Positions 1-8,098 are shown, counted from the stretch's first letter. The stretch is 64,000 nt of DNA from an uncultured Prevotella sp. (GCA_944319815.1 CALUEX010000053.1:62001-126000), one strand, 5' to 3'. Numbers and translations: made by a program. The notes: generated from the sequence alone by a model not told the origin.

Positions 1-1
1 G

Positions 2-91
2 TACATGAAGCATATCTCATGGATTGCCTTCATCGGATACGTCCTCGGCATCCTGGCCTACTGGGTCGAAAAGTCTGTAATAGGACTGTGA
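2..91 (+). CDS. C-terminal end of a membrane protein (partial)
   Basis: The window opens inside a reading frame that runs from base 2 to a TGA at 89-91 and gives 29 residues. They include a hydrophobic stretch (ISWIAFIGYVLGILAYW) followed by VEKSVIGL, which looks like a last transmembrane helix with a short tail. Too little is present to assign a family. It converges on the AraC regulator, with a perfect hairpin between the two stops. Confidence 0.45.
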   Translation, partial: YMKHISWIAFIGYVLGILAYWVEKSVIGL

Positions 92-95
92 TTTA

Positions 96-188
96 AGTGA
101 AGAACGAAAAGTGAAGAGTGAAAAATCCATTACCTTTCAAACCTATTCAGGTAATGGATTTTTCACTCTTCACTTTTCGTTCTTCACT
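96..188. terminator. Perfect 40-bp inverted repeat (7-mer arms), bidirectional terminator position
   Basis: Arms 96-135 and 149-188 are exact reverse complements over 40 bases, separated by a 13-base loop. The outer arm is a degenerate 7-base tandem repeat (GTGAAGA, ACGAAAA, GTGAAGA, GTGAAAA) followed by ATCCATTACCT. It lies between two convergent genes, five bases beyond the AraC stop, so it could end transcription from both sides. It belongs to the tandem-arm hairpin family found throughout the window. Termination is inferred from structure and position. Confidence 0.7.
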
Positions 189-193
189 CTTTC

Positions 194-1069
194 TTATCTT
201 GTCTTCGCCCTGTACTCGCTCGGTTTGCAGCCGATTTTCGTCTTGAACTTACTTGAAAAATAATCGGGCGAATCAAAGTTCAGGCGGTAAGCAATCTCCT
301 TTATGCTCATGTCGGTGGTAGAAAGCAGCTCCTTGGCACGCTGCAGCTTCAGGTCCTGCTGATAGAACGCAGGCGAAAGACCCGTATATTCCTTGAACAG
401 CTTGCGGAAGTTCGAATAGCTCGACCCCAGCTCGGCGGCTATTTCCTGCACCGTCAGCTTGTCTTCCACGCCCTCGCGGATGCGCAGCCGGGCCTTGTTA
501 ATCATGTCAACGTAACCTCCCTTGCGGCTAAGCTCCATGTTGCGCTCCAGCGAATACATCAAGCCCAGCAAGTTGTTGACTATTCCGGCGAGTATTTGCT
601 GCGAGTGGGCAGCCTCCTCCTTGGCCGTGCGCAACGCGAAGTTGTACAGGTAAACGATGTCGTCGCTGAAGCCGACGTGATACACCGGCTTGTCAAGCGA
701 CAGGAAGTTGTACTTCAGGCGGTCGTCCATGTTGCGTCCCTTATAGCCTATCCAGTAACTTTTCCACGCGCTCCCGGGCAACGGATGGTAAGTGTGCCAC
801 TCCCCGGGGAACAGCAGGAAGATGTCACCGGCCTTGATTGGCACGTCCGTAGCGTGCCGCGAGGAGAACACGCCCTCGCCTTCAAGCAGGTAAAGCATCT
901 GGTATTCATCGAGGATACGGCCGCGCTCCACGTCGAAATAATAGCCGTCGCGGTGTCCCTTGGTAGGGTATGGCTCCTCTGAAGACACCTCGTCGTAGCC
1001 CACAGTGTTGACAACCAGCCCCCATTGGGCGTCACGCTCGGTCGCCACCATATATTTGCTGTCTTGCAT
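194..1069 (-). CDS. AraC-family transcriptional regulator
   Basis: A 291-residue DNA-binding regulator. The N-terminal half (about residues 20-160) is a cupin-like sensor domain, with the GDIFLLFPGEWHTYHP segment typical of AraC-type effector-binding barrels. The C-terminal ~100 residues hold the two helix-turn-helix motifs of the AraC/XylS family: LTVQEIAAELGSSYSNFRKL, then MSIKEIAYRLNF leading into the signature DSPDYFSSKFKTKIGCKPSEYR. Regulators of this layout usually respond to a sugar or related small molecule, but no carbohydrate operon lies next to it, so the target is unknown. The downstream neighbour on the same strand ends at the window edge on the other strand, and the acetyltransferase gene lies 81 bases upstream. 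Confidence 0.9.
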   Translation of the reverse strand: MQDSKYMVATERDAQWGLVVNTVGYDEVSSEEPYPTKGHRDGYYFDVERGRILDEYQMLYLLEGEGVFSSRHATDVPIKAGDIFLLFPGEWHTYHPLPGSAWKSYWIGYKGRNMDDRLKYNFLSLDKPVYHVGFSDDIVYLYNFALRTAKEEAAHSQQILAGIVNNLLGLMYSLERNMELSRKGGYVDMINKARLRIREGVEDKLTVQEIAAELGSSYSNFRKLFKEYTGLSPAFYQQDLKLQRAKELLSTTDMSIKEIAYRLNFDSPDYFSSKFKTKIGCKPSEYRAKTR

Positions 1070-1150
1070 ATTCTTGCGGTTTTAAGGTTAATTCGTTTCT
1101 TTCTGCAGCCAAGGAAGTTTCCTCCTACATCCTTAACGGCGGAAAGAGCT

Positions 1151-1720
1151 TCACAGGGGATACTGCAAATGCTTCATCTCATGGCCTCCCCAAGAGCTGT
1201 CGCCGACATACTTGAAGCCCACACGCAGGTAGAGTTTCTCGGCCTTCGGGTTGCCCTTGTCAACCAACAGGCCAACGGCGGGGAGGCCGAGGGCCTTGCC
1301 CTTGTCGATGGCAGCTTGCAGAAGGCGCGTGGCAACGCCCTTGCCGCGGTAGCTTTCGTATACGGCCAAGCTGTCAAGATACAGCTCGCCGGCCTGTGTC
1401 TCGTCACCTATGCCGCTAACGTCGCGGCCGAAATGCTCCTTGCAAGCATCAAAGAAAGGACGCCGCAGCTCGTGCAGGCGTGCGCCGTCATACGACACGC
1501 AAGCACCGCAGAGGCCGCCGTCGGCATCAATGGCGACAAGCGTGTTAAGGTAGCTGTACTGCGAATTTTCAGCCAAGACCATGTTGGTCATCACGCGCTC
1601 GAAATCGTCAAGCGTATGGTCCGGGCCGGTGAAATAGCGGCAACAGTCATAATTCATCGCCTGCATGATAAGCCTCGCGATAGAGAGAGCCTGATGCTTC
1701 TGTGCTGTTTGTATTTCCAT
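1151..1720 (-). CDS. GNAT-family N-acetyltransferase
   Basis: A 189-residue protein of the Gcn5-related acetyltransferase fold, transferring an acetyl group from acetyl-CoA to an unknown amine. The acetyl-CoA pyrophosphate loop appears as YESYRGKGVATRLLQAAID (R-x-x-G-x-G/A type) around residues 120-140, preceded by the beta-4 strand GELYLDSLAV. The C-terminal KLYLRVGFKYVG segment is the usual beta-7 'LYxxxGF' motif. The length is typical for a single GNAT domain. It lies 81 bases upstream of the AraC gene on the same strand and may share its transcript. The substrate cannot be read from sequence. Confidence 0.88.
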   Translation of the reverse strand: MEIQTAQKHQALSIARLIMQAMNYDCCRYFTGPDHTLDDFERVMTNMVLAENSQYSYLNTLVAIDADGGLCGACVSYDGARLHELRRPFFDACKEHFGRDVSGIGDETQAGELYLDSLAVYESYRGKGVATRLLQAAIDKGKALGLPAVGLLVDKGNPKAEKLYLRVGFKYVGDSSWGGHEMKHLQYPL

Positions 1721-1750
1721 AGAATCGTATTATTTAGGGAATTAATCTTT

Positions 1751-1866
1751 GGAAGCTAAGGAGTCATGCGGCCAAGCAGTTAAGACAACGGCTGTGTTAC
1801 GTGCGTAAGAATATGCAACAGAGGCATCCGTCTTGGCTCCTTGGCTAAGCCTCTCCTTAACTCCTA
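1751..1866. repeat. Diverged tandem-arm hairpin
   Basis: The segments around 1751-1791 and 1823-1866 are imperfect reverse complements made of units such as AGCTAAGGAG and CTCCTTAACTCC. This is an eroded member of the 7/8-mer hairpin family, placed between the start of the acetyltransferase gene and the end of the CorC-like gene. The loop holds a GTGCGTAAG segment also seen in the loop at 6087-6110. Confidence 0.55.
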
Positions 1867-1869
1867 AAA

Positions 1870-3168
1870 CTAATTGTTAACATTTTCTCCTTCTTCCTTC
1901 ATCGTGACGAGCACCTTGTCGATGCGCGCCCCGTCCATATCCACCACCTCGAAGTCAAAACAATTCCACTCGGTGCGCTCCCCTGCCTGCGGTATGTGCT
2001 TCATCTGCTCGATGAGCAAGCCAGCCAGGGTGTTGTAGTTCTGCTGCTCGCCGTCGTAAAGTTCCTCCTTGTCGAAGTATGCAAGGAAGTCGTAGAACGA
2101 GCATTGCCCGTCAACGAGCCAGCTGTCAGAGCCTTCGCGCTTCACTATTTCAGGGTCTTCGGCCACCTCGTCAATCGTGCCGACAAGGCCTTCGAGTATG
2201 TCGCGCAGCGTCACTATGCCCTGGAAACTGCCGAACTCGTCGCAGATGAATGCCTGCTTCAGGCGTTTCTCCTTCATCTGCTCCAAGGCTTTGTAGACGC
2301 TCATGTTCTCGTAGAAGTAGACCGCCGGGTGCATAAGCGACTTCAGGTTGAGCGACTTGTCGTCAAGGCGGAATATCAAATCGTTGAGCAACACTACGCC
2401 GAGGATGTTGTCAACGCCGCGGTCAATCAGCGGGTAAGCCTCGTACATATTGTCGGTGAGCACCTGGCGCAGCTCCTCGTTGGTCATGTTGACGTCAAGG
2501 GTAACCACGTCAGAGCGGTGGGTCATGATGGAGTCAACGGTCAGGTCGCCAAGCATGAAGACGCGCTCGACGATGTCCTGCTCCACCTCCTGCACCTCGC
2601 CGTCCTCCTTGCCCTCCTGCACGATAGACTTGATGTCCTCCTCCGTCACCTTCGTCTCGGCGTTCTTCACGCCCAGCAGGTTGACGATGGCCTCGGTGCT
2701 CTTGGAAAGAATCCACACGAACGGCCCCGCAATGACCGACAAGACGTACATCGGGCGCGCAATGACCTTTGACACCCGTTCGGCCACGCTCATTCCGATG
2801 CGCTTCGGAACAAGCTCGCCGAAGATGATTGTCAGGTACGTCACGGCGATTACTATCAGCCCCTGGGCCAACGGGTAAGCCCATCTCTCGGCCATGCCGA
2901 GACTCTCGAACACGTCAGAGAACTTGCCCGAAAGCGAAGCCCCCGAATAGATACCCGTCAATATGCCGATGAGCGTGATGCCGATTTGCACCGTGGAAAG
3001 GAAGCGGTCAGGGTCGTTGGCCAGGCGCAGCGCCGTGCGTGCGCCCTTGCTTCCCTTTTTCTCGTCGTTAGATAAAGTTGTTTTTCTCGCTTGAATTACT
3101 GCTATCTCGGACATGGCAAAGATGCCGTTGAACATGATTAATAGCAGTATTATAAAAATTTCGTCCAT
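1870..3168 (-). CDS. CNNM/CBS-domain membrane protein (HlyC/CorC family)
   Basis: From ATG at 3168 the protein is 432 residues. The frame stays open 19 codons further upstream, but MDEIFIILLLIMFNGIFAMSE is the canonical family N-terminus and the promoter lies just above it. Layout: CNNM (DUF21) transmembrane domain in the first ~190 residues with the AMSEIAVIQARK motif; two CBS domains (about 210-330; VDSIMTHRSDVVTLD, AFICDEFGSFQGIVTLRDIL); and a C-terminal CorC_HlyC domain (LVDGQCSFYDF...YNTLAGLL). Members are tied to magnesium or cobalt efflux; the 'hemolysin' name is historical. The gldE-type paralogue of this family exists in Bacteroidetes, but no other gld gene is adjacent, so I do not assign that symbol. 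Confidence 0.9.
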   Translation of the reverse strand: MDEIFIILLLIMFNGIFAMSEIAVIQARKTTLSNDEKKGSKGARTALRLANDPDRFLSTVQIGITLIGILTGIYSGASLSGKFSDVFESLGMAERWAYPLAQGLIVIAVTYLTIIFGELVPKRIGMSVAERVSKVIARPMYVLSVIAGPFVWILSKSTEAIVNLLGVKNAETKVTEEDIKSIVQEGKEDGEVQEVEQDIVERVFMLGDLTVDSIMTHRSDVVTLDVNMTNEELRQVLTDNMYEAYPLIDRGVDNILGVVLLNDLIFRLDDKSLNLKSLMHPAVYFYENMSVYKALEQMKEKRLKQAFICDEFGSFQGIVTLRDILEGLVGTIDEVAEDPEIVKREGSDSWLVDGQCSFYDFLAYFDKEELYDGEQQNYNTLAGLLIEQMKHIPQAGERTEWNCFDFEVVDMDGARIDKVLVTMKEEGENVNN

Positions 3169-3193
3169 TAATGGTTGCACATCTTGTTTCCGA

Positions 3194-3232
3194 TGCAAAG
3201 ATAATGCAAATCGAGTGAAATACAAAATAAAA
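3194..3232 (-). promoter_or_regulatory. Promoter cassette of the CorC-like gene
   Basis: Read on the minus strand this is an extended conserved sequence: TTTTATTTTG, a spacer with TTTCACTCGATTTGC, then the -7 element TATCTTTG (3196-3203), 28 bases before the ATG. The whole ~38-base block, not just the -7 box, recurs at 3285-3320, 25059-25096, 40914-40952, 55829-55865, 55917-55955 and 59055-59094. Confidence 0.75.
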
Positions 3233-3284
3233 TGAGAGAAACGAATTTTAATTTTGCATTTCCGAGATGCAGCTTATCTTATTT

Positions 3285-3320
3285 AAAGATAGTGCAAGTC
3301 GGGCGAAATACAAAATAAAA
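3285..3320 (-). promoter_or_regulatory. Second, weaker copy of the promoter cassette
   Basis: A second copy of the cassette lies ~90 bases upstream of the first, on the same strand, with the -7 element changed to TATCTTTA. The pair resembles the tandem pair upstream of the DAP dehydrogenase gene, where the distal copy has the same G-to-A change. It could be a weak second start or a decayed duplicate. Confidence 0.5.
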
Positions 3321-3486
3321 CATGATAAAAGAGATTTAAAATTGCTTTCGCACAATGCAATATGGCATATAAAAACAATTTTCATGAACATTCAAGCAGG
3401 CAAAGCCACCAAACCAAAATGCGGAACGGAACCGAAGGAACCGCGAAAGGCCACCTCTTGCACGGCAAAAGGGCACAAACAAGAAC

Positions 3487-3527
3487 GCGAAAGGGCACCT
3501 TTTAGCCGCTAAAAGGTGCCCTTTCGC
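3487..3527. terminator. 19-bp perfect palindrome (GCGAAAGG family)
   Basis: GCGAAAGGGCACCTTTTAG (3487-3505) and its exact reverse complement (3509-3527) are separated by 3 bases. A partial unit (GCAAAAGGGCAC) precedes it at 3463. The element lies 55 bases past the stop of the histidine kinase gene and upstream of the CorC promoter region. It can form a very stable hairpin, but there is no clear T-run, so a terminator role is inferred. It is one of about 12 loci of this family in the window. Confidence 0.55.
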
Positions 3528-3581
3528 AAGGCGTTGAATGCCAAGGAGTTACGCAAGCCGTAAGCCCTGGCCGCAAAAACG

Positions 3582-4991
3582 CTATTTTTTCAGGGTAAAC
3601 TCGAAGCGCAGGCCGCCCGTGATGTTGTTGTTCACGGTGATTGTGCCGCCGTGCAGCAACACCGAGTTCTTCACGATTGCAAGGCCGAGACCAGTGCCGC
3701 CCATCTTGCGGCTGCGCCCTTTGTCAACGCGGTAGAACCGCTCGAACAGGCGTGGCAGGTGCTCGTAAGGCACGCCGACGCCGTTGTCGCTGAACGTGAA
3801 GTGCCACATATCGCCCTCCAGCGTGGCCGAGAGGGTGATTGTGGTGCCCTCGCCGGCGTAGGCTATGGCGTTGTCCGTAAGGTTGCGGAATACGCTGTAA
3901 AGCAACGACTGGTTGCCGCGCACCACCACGCCGCGCGGCAGGCGGTTGTCGAAAGCCATGTTCCGCTCGCCCATCTGCAGCGTGGTGTCCTTTATGATGT
4001 TGCCCACCATCGTGTTGATGTCAACCGTCTCGAAGTCTACCATGTCAGGTGCGTCGTCAAGGCGGTTAAGCGTCGATATGTCGTGCAGCAACGAGGCAAG
4101 GCGCTGCGACTGGGCATAGCACCGCTCAAGGAACTGCTGCTTGGTGGCCTCGCTTATGCTCGGGTTCTCGAGCACGGTCTCAAGATACCCCTGGATGCTG
4201 GCCACGGGCGTCTTCAGCTCGTGCGCAATGTTCTGCGTCAACTGCCGTTTCAGCACGTTCTGCTCTTCCTTCGTGCGCTTCAGGCGCTTGTACATCTTGA
4301 TGATGCGCTCGGCTATCTCGCCCAGTTCGTCGCCCGAGAAGCCTACGAGGTCTTCCGTGTCGAGGCTCTCGTTATGGTCGGCCCGGCTGGCAAAAAGCCT
4401 CAACTTGGCTATGTTGTCGCCCAGACGACTGACGAAACGGTAGAGAATGAACACGAGCACGAGCATGGCCACGAGCGTGAACCACAGGTAGTGTTGGTCG
4501 GCCTTGAGCACTTCGGCAAGGTCGTTGTCGTAAGGCAACGCGCTGCGCACCACGAGGTCAAGCTCCGGCACATACGTGGCCGAGTAGAAATAAGTCTGCT
4601 TCATGGTCGCGCTTGACCGGCTGAAGTCGTATCCGTTGCCGTTGACCAAAGCCTCGCGCACCTCCTGCCGGTTCCTGTGGCTGTCCATCTTGGCGTAGTT
4701 CTTGTACAAATTGTCGTAAACCACGCGCCCTTGGCGGTCAATGAGCGTCACGCGCAAACCGCGCATATGATGGTTCTTGACATACCAGTCGAGCGTTTTC
4801 TCCGAATGGTCGCCTACGTACTCAAGCGTCTCTATCATCCTTGAGTTGTAGTCCTGGAGGCGTGCGTTGAGCGAGTTAATCTTGTATTCGCGTTCACGTG
4901 CGTGCTGGAAGATGATGAAAGCCACCGCGAACACAATGAATACGGACAACACGCTGACGTAAAGGCGGGTACCTACATGGGTCTTGAACAT
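3582..4991 (-). CDS. Sensor histidine kinase, PhoR-like
   Basis: A 469-residue membrane kinase, partner of the regulator encoded upstream at 5289-5978. Transmembrane helices at about residues 9-29 and 169-188 enclose a ~140-residue periplasmic sensor domain. A HAMP-like linker follows, then the HisKA dimerisation domain with the phosphoacceptor H-box NIAHELKTPVASIQGYLETV (His near 257). The ATPase domain has the N-box NLTDNAIAYA, G1 DNGVGVPYEHLPRLFERFYR and G2 GGTGLGLAIVKNSV. The order of genes (regulator then kinase) and the domain types match phosphate-type two-component systems, but the stimulus is not known. The gap between the two genes is filled by a 300-base repeat structure, so co-transcription is probable but not certain. 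Confidence 0.93.
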   Translation of the reverse strand: MFKTHVGTRLYVSVLSVFIVFAVAFIIFQHAREREYKINSLNARLQDYNSRMIETLEYVGDHSEKTLDWYVKNHHMRGLRVTLIDRQGRVVYDNLYKNYAKMDSHRNRQEVREALVNGNGYDFSRSSATMKQTYFYSATYVPELDLVVRSALPYDNDLAEVLKADQHYLWFTLVAMLVLVFILYRFVSRLGDNIAKLRLFASRADHNESLDTEDLVGFSGDELGEIAERIIKMYKRLKRTKEEQNVLKRQLTQNIAHELKTPVASIQGYLETVLENPSISEATKQQFLERCYAQSQRLASLLHDISTLNRLDDAPDMVDFETVDINTMVGNIIKDTTLQMGERNMAFDNRLPRGVVVRGNQSLLYSVFRNLTDNAIAYAGEGTTITLSATLEGDMWHFTFSDNGVGVPYEHLPRLFERFYRVDKGRSRKMGGTGLGLAIVKNSVLLHGGTITVNNNITGGLRFEFTLKK

Positions 4992-4992
4992 A

Positions 4993-5280
4993 GTTTTACG
5001 GTTATGGGGTTTTACGGTTATGAGGTTTTACGGACACGCAAGGACGGGAGTTCGGACACGGTTGCATCATTTTACGGACACGCAAGAAGGGGAGTTCGAA
5101 CGCCGTTGCATCATTTTACGGACACGCAAGGACGGGAGTTCGGACGCCGTTGCATCATTCTACGGACACGCAAGAAGGGCTTTTGGACACGATTGCATCG
5201 CCCTAAGGATGCGTCATGAGGGGTTCACGGCCTTCAAGCAGGGCCTTATGACCGTAAAACCGCATAACCGTAAAACCGCA
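4993..5280. repeat. Hairpin enclosing a 4 x 44-bp tandem array
   Basis: Four tandem copies of a 44-base unit occupy 5026-5069, 5070-5113, 5114-5157 and 5158-5201 (start TTTTACGGACACGCAAG, end GTTGCATCA). They sit inside an inverted repeat whose arms (about 4993-5025 and 5250-5280) are made of 8-base units TTTTACGG and TTATGGGG. Because 44 is not a multiple of 3, the array is not a coding repeat. It fills the gap between response regulator and kinase genes. Confidence 0.85.
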
Positions 5281-5288
5281 AAGAACTG

Positions 5289-5978
5289 TCATGCGTCGAA
5301 ATAATACCCGAAGCCAAGGCGCGTAACGATGCACTTGGAGAACTTCCCTATTTTCTTGCGGAGGCGCGTTATGTTGACGTCAACCGTGCGGTCGAGCACA
5401 AGGACGTCCTTCGGCCAGATGCGGTCGATGAGCTCCTGGCGCGAGAACACGCGCCCCTTCTCGTCGAGAAGCAGGTGGAGTATTTCGAACTCGGTCTTCG
5501 TAAAGGGCACATCCTCGCCGTCGATGCTGACGGTTTTCTTGTCGAGGTTAAGCTCAAGGCCCTGGTAACGCAGCACGTTGGCTTGCTGCTCGCCGTTCTT
5601 CTCGGCTGTGCGGCGCAACACGGCGCGTATCCTTACGAGCACCTCACGTATCGAGAAAGGCTTTGAGATATAGTCGTCGGCCCCGAGGTTGAAGCCCGTC
5701 ACGGTGTCGTTCTCGGTGTCGCGGGCGGTCAGGAAGACCACGGGAATATCCTTGGTCGCCGGGTCCGACTTCAACTTCTTGGCCATGGCAAACCCCGACA
5801 TACCGCCCATCATCACGTCGAGCAACAGAAGGTCGAAACCTGCGATGTCCATCTTGAGGGCTTCCTCGGCCGAGTTGGCCGTTTCGACGGCATATCCGTC
5901 GGTTTCAAGGTTGAACTTCAAGATTTCGCACAAGTCCTGTTCGTCGTCAACTACAAGTATTCGATAATTGTTGTCCAT
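5289..5978 (-). CDS. Response regulator, OmpR/PhoB family
   Basis: A 229-residue two-domain transcription factor. The receiver domain (residues 1-120) has the acidic pair DD at 11-12, the phosphoacceptor Asp54 in LLLLDVMMGGMSG, and the conserved Lys in YISKPFSIREVL. The C-terminal winged helix (about 130-229) ends in RTVDVNITRLRKKIG and the wing RLGFGYYFDA. It is transcribed first, followed by its kinase. The kinase homology makes a PhoB/RprY-like role plausible; the regulon cannot be inferred from this window. Confidence 0.94.
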   Translation of the reverse strand: MDNNYRILVVDDEQDLCEILKFNLETDGYAVETANSAEEALKMDIAGFDLLLLDVMMGGMSGFAMAKKLKSDPATKDIPVVFLTARDTENDTVTGFNLGADDYISKPFSIREVLVRIRAVLRRTAEKNGEQQANVLRYQGLELNLDKKTVSIDGEDVPFTKTEFEILHLLLDEKGRVFSRQELIDRIWPKDVLVLDRTVDVNITRLRKKIGKFSKCIVTRLGFGYYFDA

Positions 5979-6002
5979 AAGTTTTTATTATTATACGTGA
6001 TG

Positions 6003-6010
6003 CAAAAGTA
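6003..6010 (-). promoter_or_regulatory. -7 element for the two-component operon
   Basis: On the minus strand the element reads TACTTTTG, matching the Bacteroidetes TAnnTTTG box, about 25 bases upstream of the regulator's ATG. A CATTTGTCGG segment further up may supply the TTTG of the -33 box, at shorter than usual spacing. Confidence 0.6.
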
Positions 6011-6056
6011 CCGACAAATGTATTCATACCTATTACACAGATGTTACAATTCAATT

Positions 6057-6140
6057 AAGAATTAAGGGTCAAGGATTAAGGAAATACGCCTTGTTTCGTG
6101 CGTAAAGGGTATTTTCCTTAATCCTCAATCCTTAATTCTT
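6057..6140. terminator. Tandem-arm hairpin overlapping the rmuC stop codon
   Basis: Arms 6057-6086 and 6111-6140 are near-perfect reverse complements made of 7-base units (AATTAAG, GATTAAG). The loop reads ACGCCTTGTTTCGTGCG, with the 'GCCTT' seen in other loops of the family. The rmuC stop codon (TAA, 6132-6134) and its last codons lie inside the arm. Confidence 0.7.
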
Positions 6141-7484
6141 GATTTCCTGTTCCTCTTCCGGCAGCTTGCGCTTGGGGTTCTCCTTTGCCCCCATATCCAC
6201 CAGGCGGCGCGCCGCACTGATAAACCCGCGGTTGCCCGACATGGCCTTCCGGGCGTCCTCATACGCCGACTGCACGGTCTCCAAGCCCTTGCCTATTTTC
6301 TCGAAGCGCTCGGCGAAGAGGCCGACACGCTCCACCAACACGTCGGCAAGGCCGAACACGCGCTCTTGGTTGTCAGCCTGGCGCTGCTGTGTCCATGCTA
6401 TCTGCAACAGCCTCAACAGCGAGAAAAGGTTTTGTTCGCCCGTAATGATGACGTTACGCTCAAAAGCGTAGTTCCAAAGCGTGGCGTCAGCCGACACGGC
6501 AAGCTGCACGGCAGCCTCTTGCGGCACGAACATGATGACGAAATCGAGCGTAGTGCCGCCCTCCATCGAATACTTGCCGTAGTCCTTGGCAGAGAGTTCG
6601 TCAACGTGGCGGCGCACGCTCTTGACGTGCTCCTCAAGGCAACGCTTGCGCTCCTCGTCGCTATCGGCGTTGACATAGCCGATGAATGCCGTGAGCGAAG
6701 CCTTCGAGTCGATGATTACGTCCTTGTGGTCGGGATAGTGAAGCACCACGTCAGGGCGCATCATGTCGTCGGTGTCGTCGTTGCGGATGACGCGCCCCTT
6801 GGCATCGCGCATGGTGTACTGCACGTCGTACTCTACGCCCCTGGTGAAACCGAACTTATCCAACAGGTCGTTGAGCTTCATCTCGCCGAAGTCGCCCTGC
6901 ACCTTAGGCCCGGCTTGCAAGGCCTTCGACAACCTCTCGGCCTCCTCGCCAAGACTCGTCGTCGTGGCGTGCATCTGGCGCAACTGCTCGCCCAGCGAGG
7001 CCGTGCTGCGCATGAACGAGTCGCGGTTTTCGTCCATCGACTTCTTCATCTCCGCCATGACAGCCCTCAGCGGGGCCACGATGGCGCTCATCTGGGTCTG
7101 GTTGGCCTTGTCAAGCTCCTCAGAGCGCTGCTTCAACAGGCGCTCCGTGGTGGTGTTAAGCTGTTCCTGCACGAGCTTCAACCTGTCGGCAAACTGCTTG
7201 TCGAGCATGGCCCTAAGCTCCGCCTTGTCGTTCTCGTTGCGGCGGTTAGCCTCGGCAAGCTGCAAGTCATGCTGCCTCTTGGCCTCGGCAAGCCGGCGTT
7301 CACCCTCAGCCTTCGCCTCGGCGAGCCGTCCCGACAGCATCTCGGCCTCGCGCTGCTTGGCGGCAACATCGCTTGACAACGCCGCGACCTGGGCTTCAAG
7401 CTGCCTTGTCTTCTTTTGGTTGGCAAGCATAAGCACGACGGCGGCAACAAGCGCACCGGCGATAAACAATAAAATGGATGTCAT
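6132..7484 (-). CDS. rmuC: RmuC-family DNA recombination protein
   Basis: A 450-residue protein. Residues 2-22 form a membrane-type helix (ILLFIAGALVAAVVLMLA), residues ~20-190 are a long alanine/glutamate-rich coiled coil, and the RmuC domain covers roughly 190-430 (KVQGDFGEMKLNDLLDKFGF, RPDVVLHYPDHKDVIIDSKA, MFVPQEAAVQLAV). RmuC proteins limit inversion at short inverted repeats in Escherichia coli, and the DSK segment marks a nuclease-like core. Given the very high density of inverted repeats in this chromosome, that role is worth noting. The final residues and stop lie in a hairpin arm, so the natural C-terminus may have been altered. Confidence 0.92.
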   Translation of the reverse strand: MTSILLFIAGALVAAVVLMLANQKKTRQLEAQVAALSSDVAAKQREAEMLSGRLAEAKAEGERRLAEAKRQHDLQLAEANRRNENDKAELRAMLDKQFADRLKLVQEQLNTTTERLLKQRSEELDKANQTQMSAIVAPLRAVMAEMKKSMDENRDSFMRSTASLGEQLRQMHATTTSLGEEAERLSKALQAGPKVQGDFGEMKLNDLLDKFGFTRGVEYDVQYTMRDAKGRVIRNDDTDDMMRPDVVLHYPDHKDVIIDSKASLTAFIGYVNADSDEERKRCLEEHVKSVRRHVDELSAKDYGKYSMEGGTTLDFVIMFVPQEAAVQLAVSADATLWNYAFERNVIITGEQNLFSLLRLLQIAWTQQRQADNQERVFGLADVLVERVGLFAERFEKIGKGLETVQSAYEDARKAMSGNRGFISAARRLVDMGAKENPKRKLPEEEQEIKN

Positions 7485-7582
7485 TACTTTTTATGTATTT
7501 ATATGGTTTTAAGAAGTCGATGTTTAACGCCTTGCTGGCATATCTCCTTACGGGACGGCAACGCCCAGCGGCAGTTTCGCAA

Positions 7583-7590
7583 CAAAATTA
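7583..7590 (-). promoter_or_regulatory. -7 element upstream of rmuC
   Basis: TAATTTTG on the minus strand, about 100 bases before the rmuC ATG. It matches the TAnnTTTG consensus; no clear -33 TTTG is seen, so this is moderate evidence. Confidence 0.4.
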
Positions 7591-7656
7591 CGAATTATCG
7601 GCGACCCGTGCAAGTATTGCATGGATAAAAACAATCTGCAATTTGTGCCATTTCGC

Positions 7657-7716
7657 GTTGTAAAAGGTGCCCTTTCGGCGTGCGTTTCATGGCCTTTCGG
7701 GCGGCGAAAGGTGGCA
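7657..7716. repeat. GYAAAAGG-family palindrome cluster
   Basis: The cluster holds GTAAAAGGTGCCCTTTCGGC, then GGCCTTTCGGGC and GCGAAAGGTGGC. It is the main recognisable content of the 614-base gap between rmuC and the helicase gene, apart from the hairpin at 7957-8068. Nothing coding is convincing there. Confidence 0.55.
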
Positions 7717-7956
7717 TATTGGGATTGAAAGGGAAAGGCACGGAAATGCTTACGGATACAACCGCAAGACCATGTAAGCACAGCGGACTGCAAGCAAAAG
7801 TCGCCGTTATGCTTACGGTTTTCACCGATAATGTTTTGGCAAGGCATAAAAAGAGCCGCCGCCCTTGGCTTGCCGACGTGCAAACGGAGGGCGGCGACTG
7901 TGGAAACGACGGCGGCTTAACCTTAAATGAATGTTCGCTATTAGCCTACATTCACT

Positions 7957-8068
7957 GTAGGGACATAATTAATTATGTACGCACGCCACGAAGGGGCGTA
8001 TGTTGACAAACAATACTGCGTAATACGTTTCTCAAGAAACGTGCGGACATAATAAATTATGCCCCTAC
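7957..8068. repeat. GTAGGGAC-type hairpin
   Basis: GTAGGGACATAATTAATTAT (from 7957) pairs with a reverse-complement arm ending GCCCCTAC at 8068, with 2 mismatches in 21 bases. A smaller inverted repeat, ACGTTTC/GAAACGT, sits inside. It is followed by GGTTTGAGGATATTCATTAA, a tail that recurs after the related hairpin at 42282-42380. It lies directly downstream of the helicase stop. Confidence 0.65.
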
Positions 8069-8098
8069 GGTTGGCGGTTTGAGGATATTCATTAACCC

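Noticed and set aside
1870..3168. CorC-like protein as GldE of gliding motility
   Set aside because: The domain layout is shared by several paralogues and no gld or other motility gene is adjacent.
3267..3512. 81-codon plus-strand frame in the gap upstream of the CorC-like gene
   Set aside because: It runs through the second promoter cassette and the palindrome at 3487-3527, which explains the composition; there is no recognisable protein feature.
5026..5201. Four regular 44-base repeats, reminiscent of a CRISPR array
   Set aside because: Units are directly adjacent with no variable spacers, and no cas gene is present. It is a tandem repeat.
4984..5304. 106-codon plus-strand frame with repeated FYGHARR-like peptides
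   Set aside because: It is a translation of the 44-base array; the array is not in multiples of 3 and peptide repeats shift frame between units. No promoter or start context.
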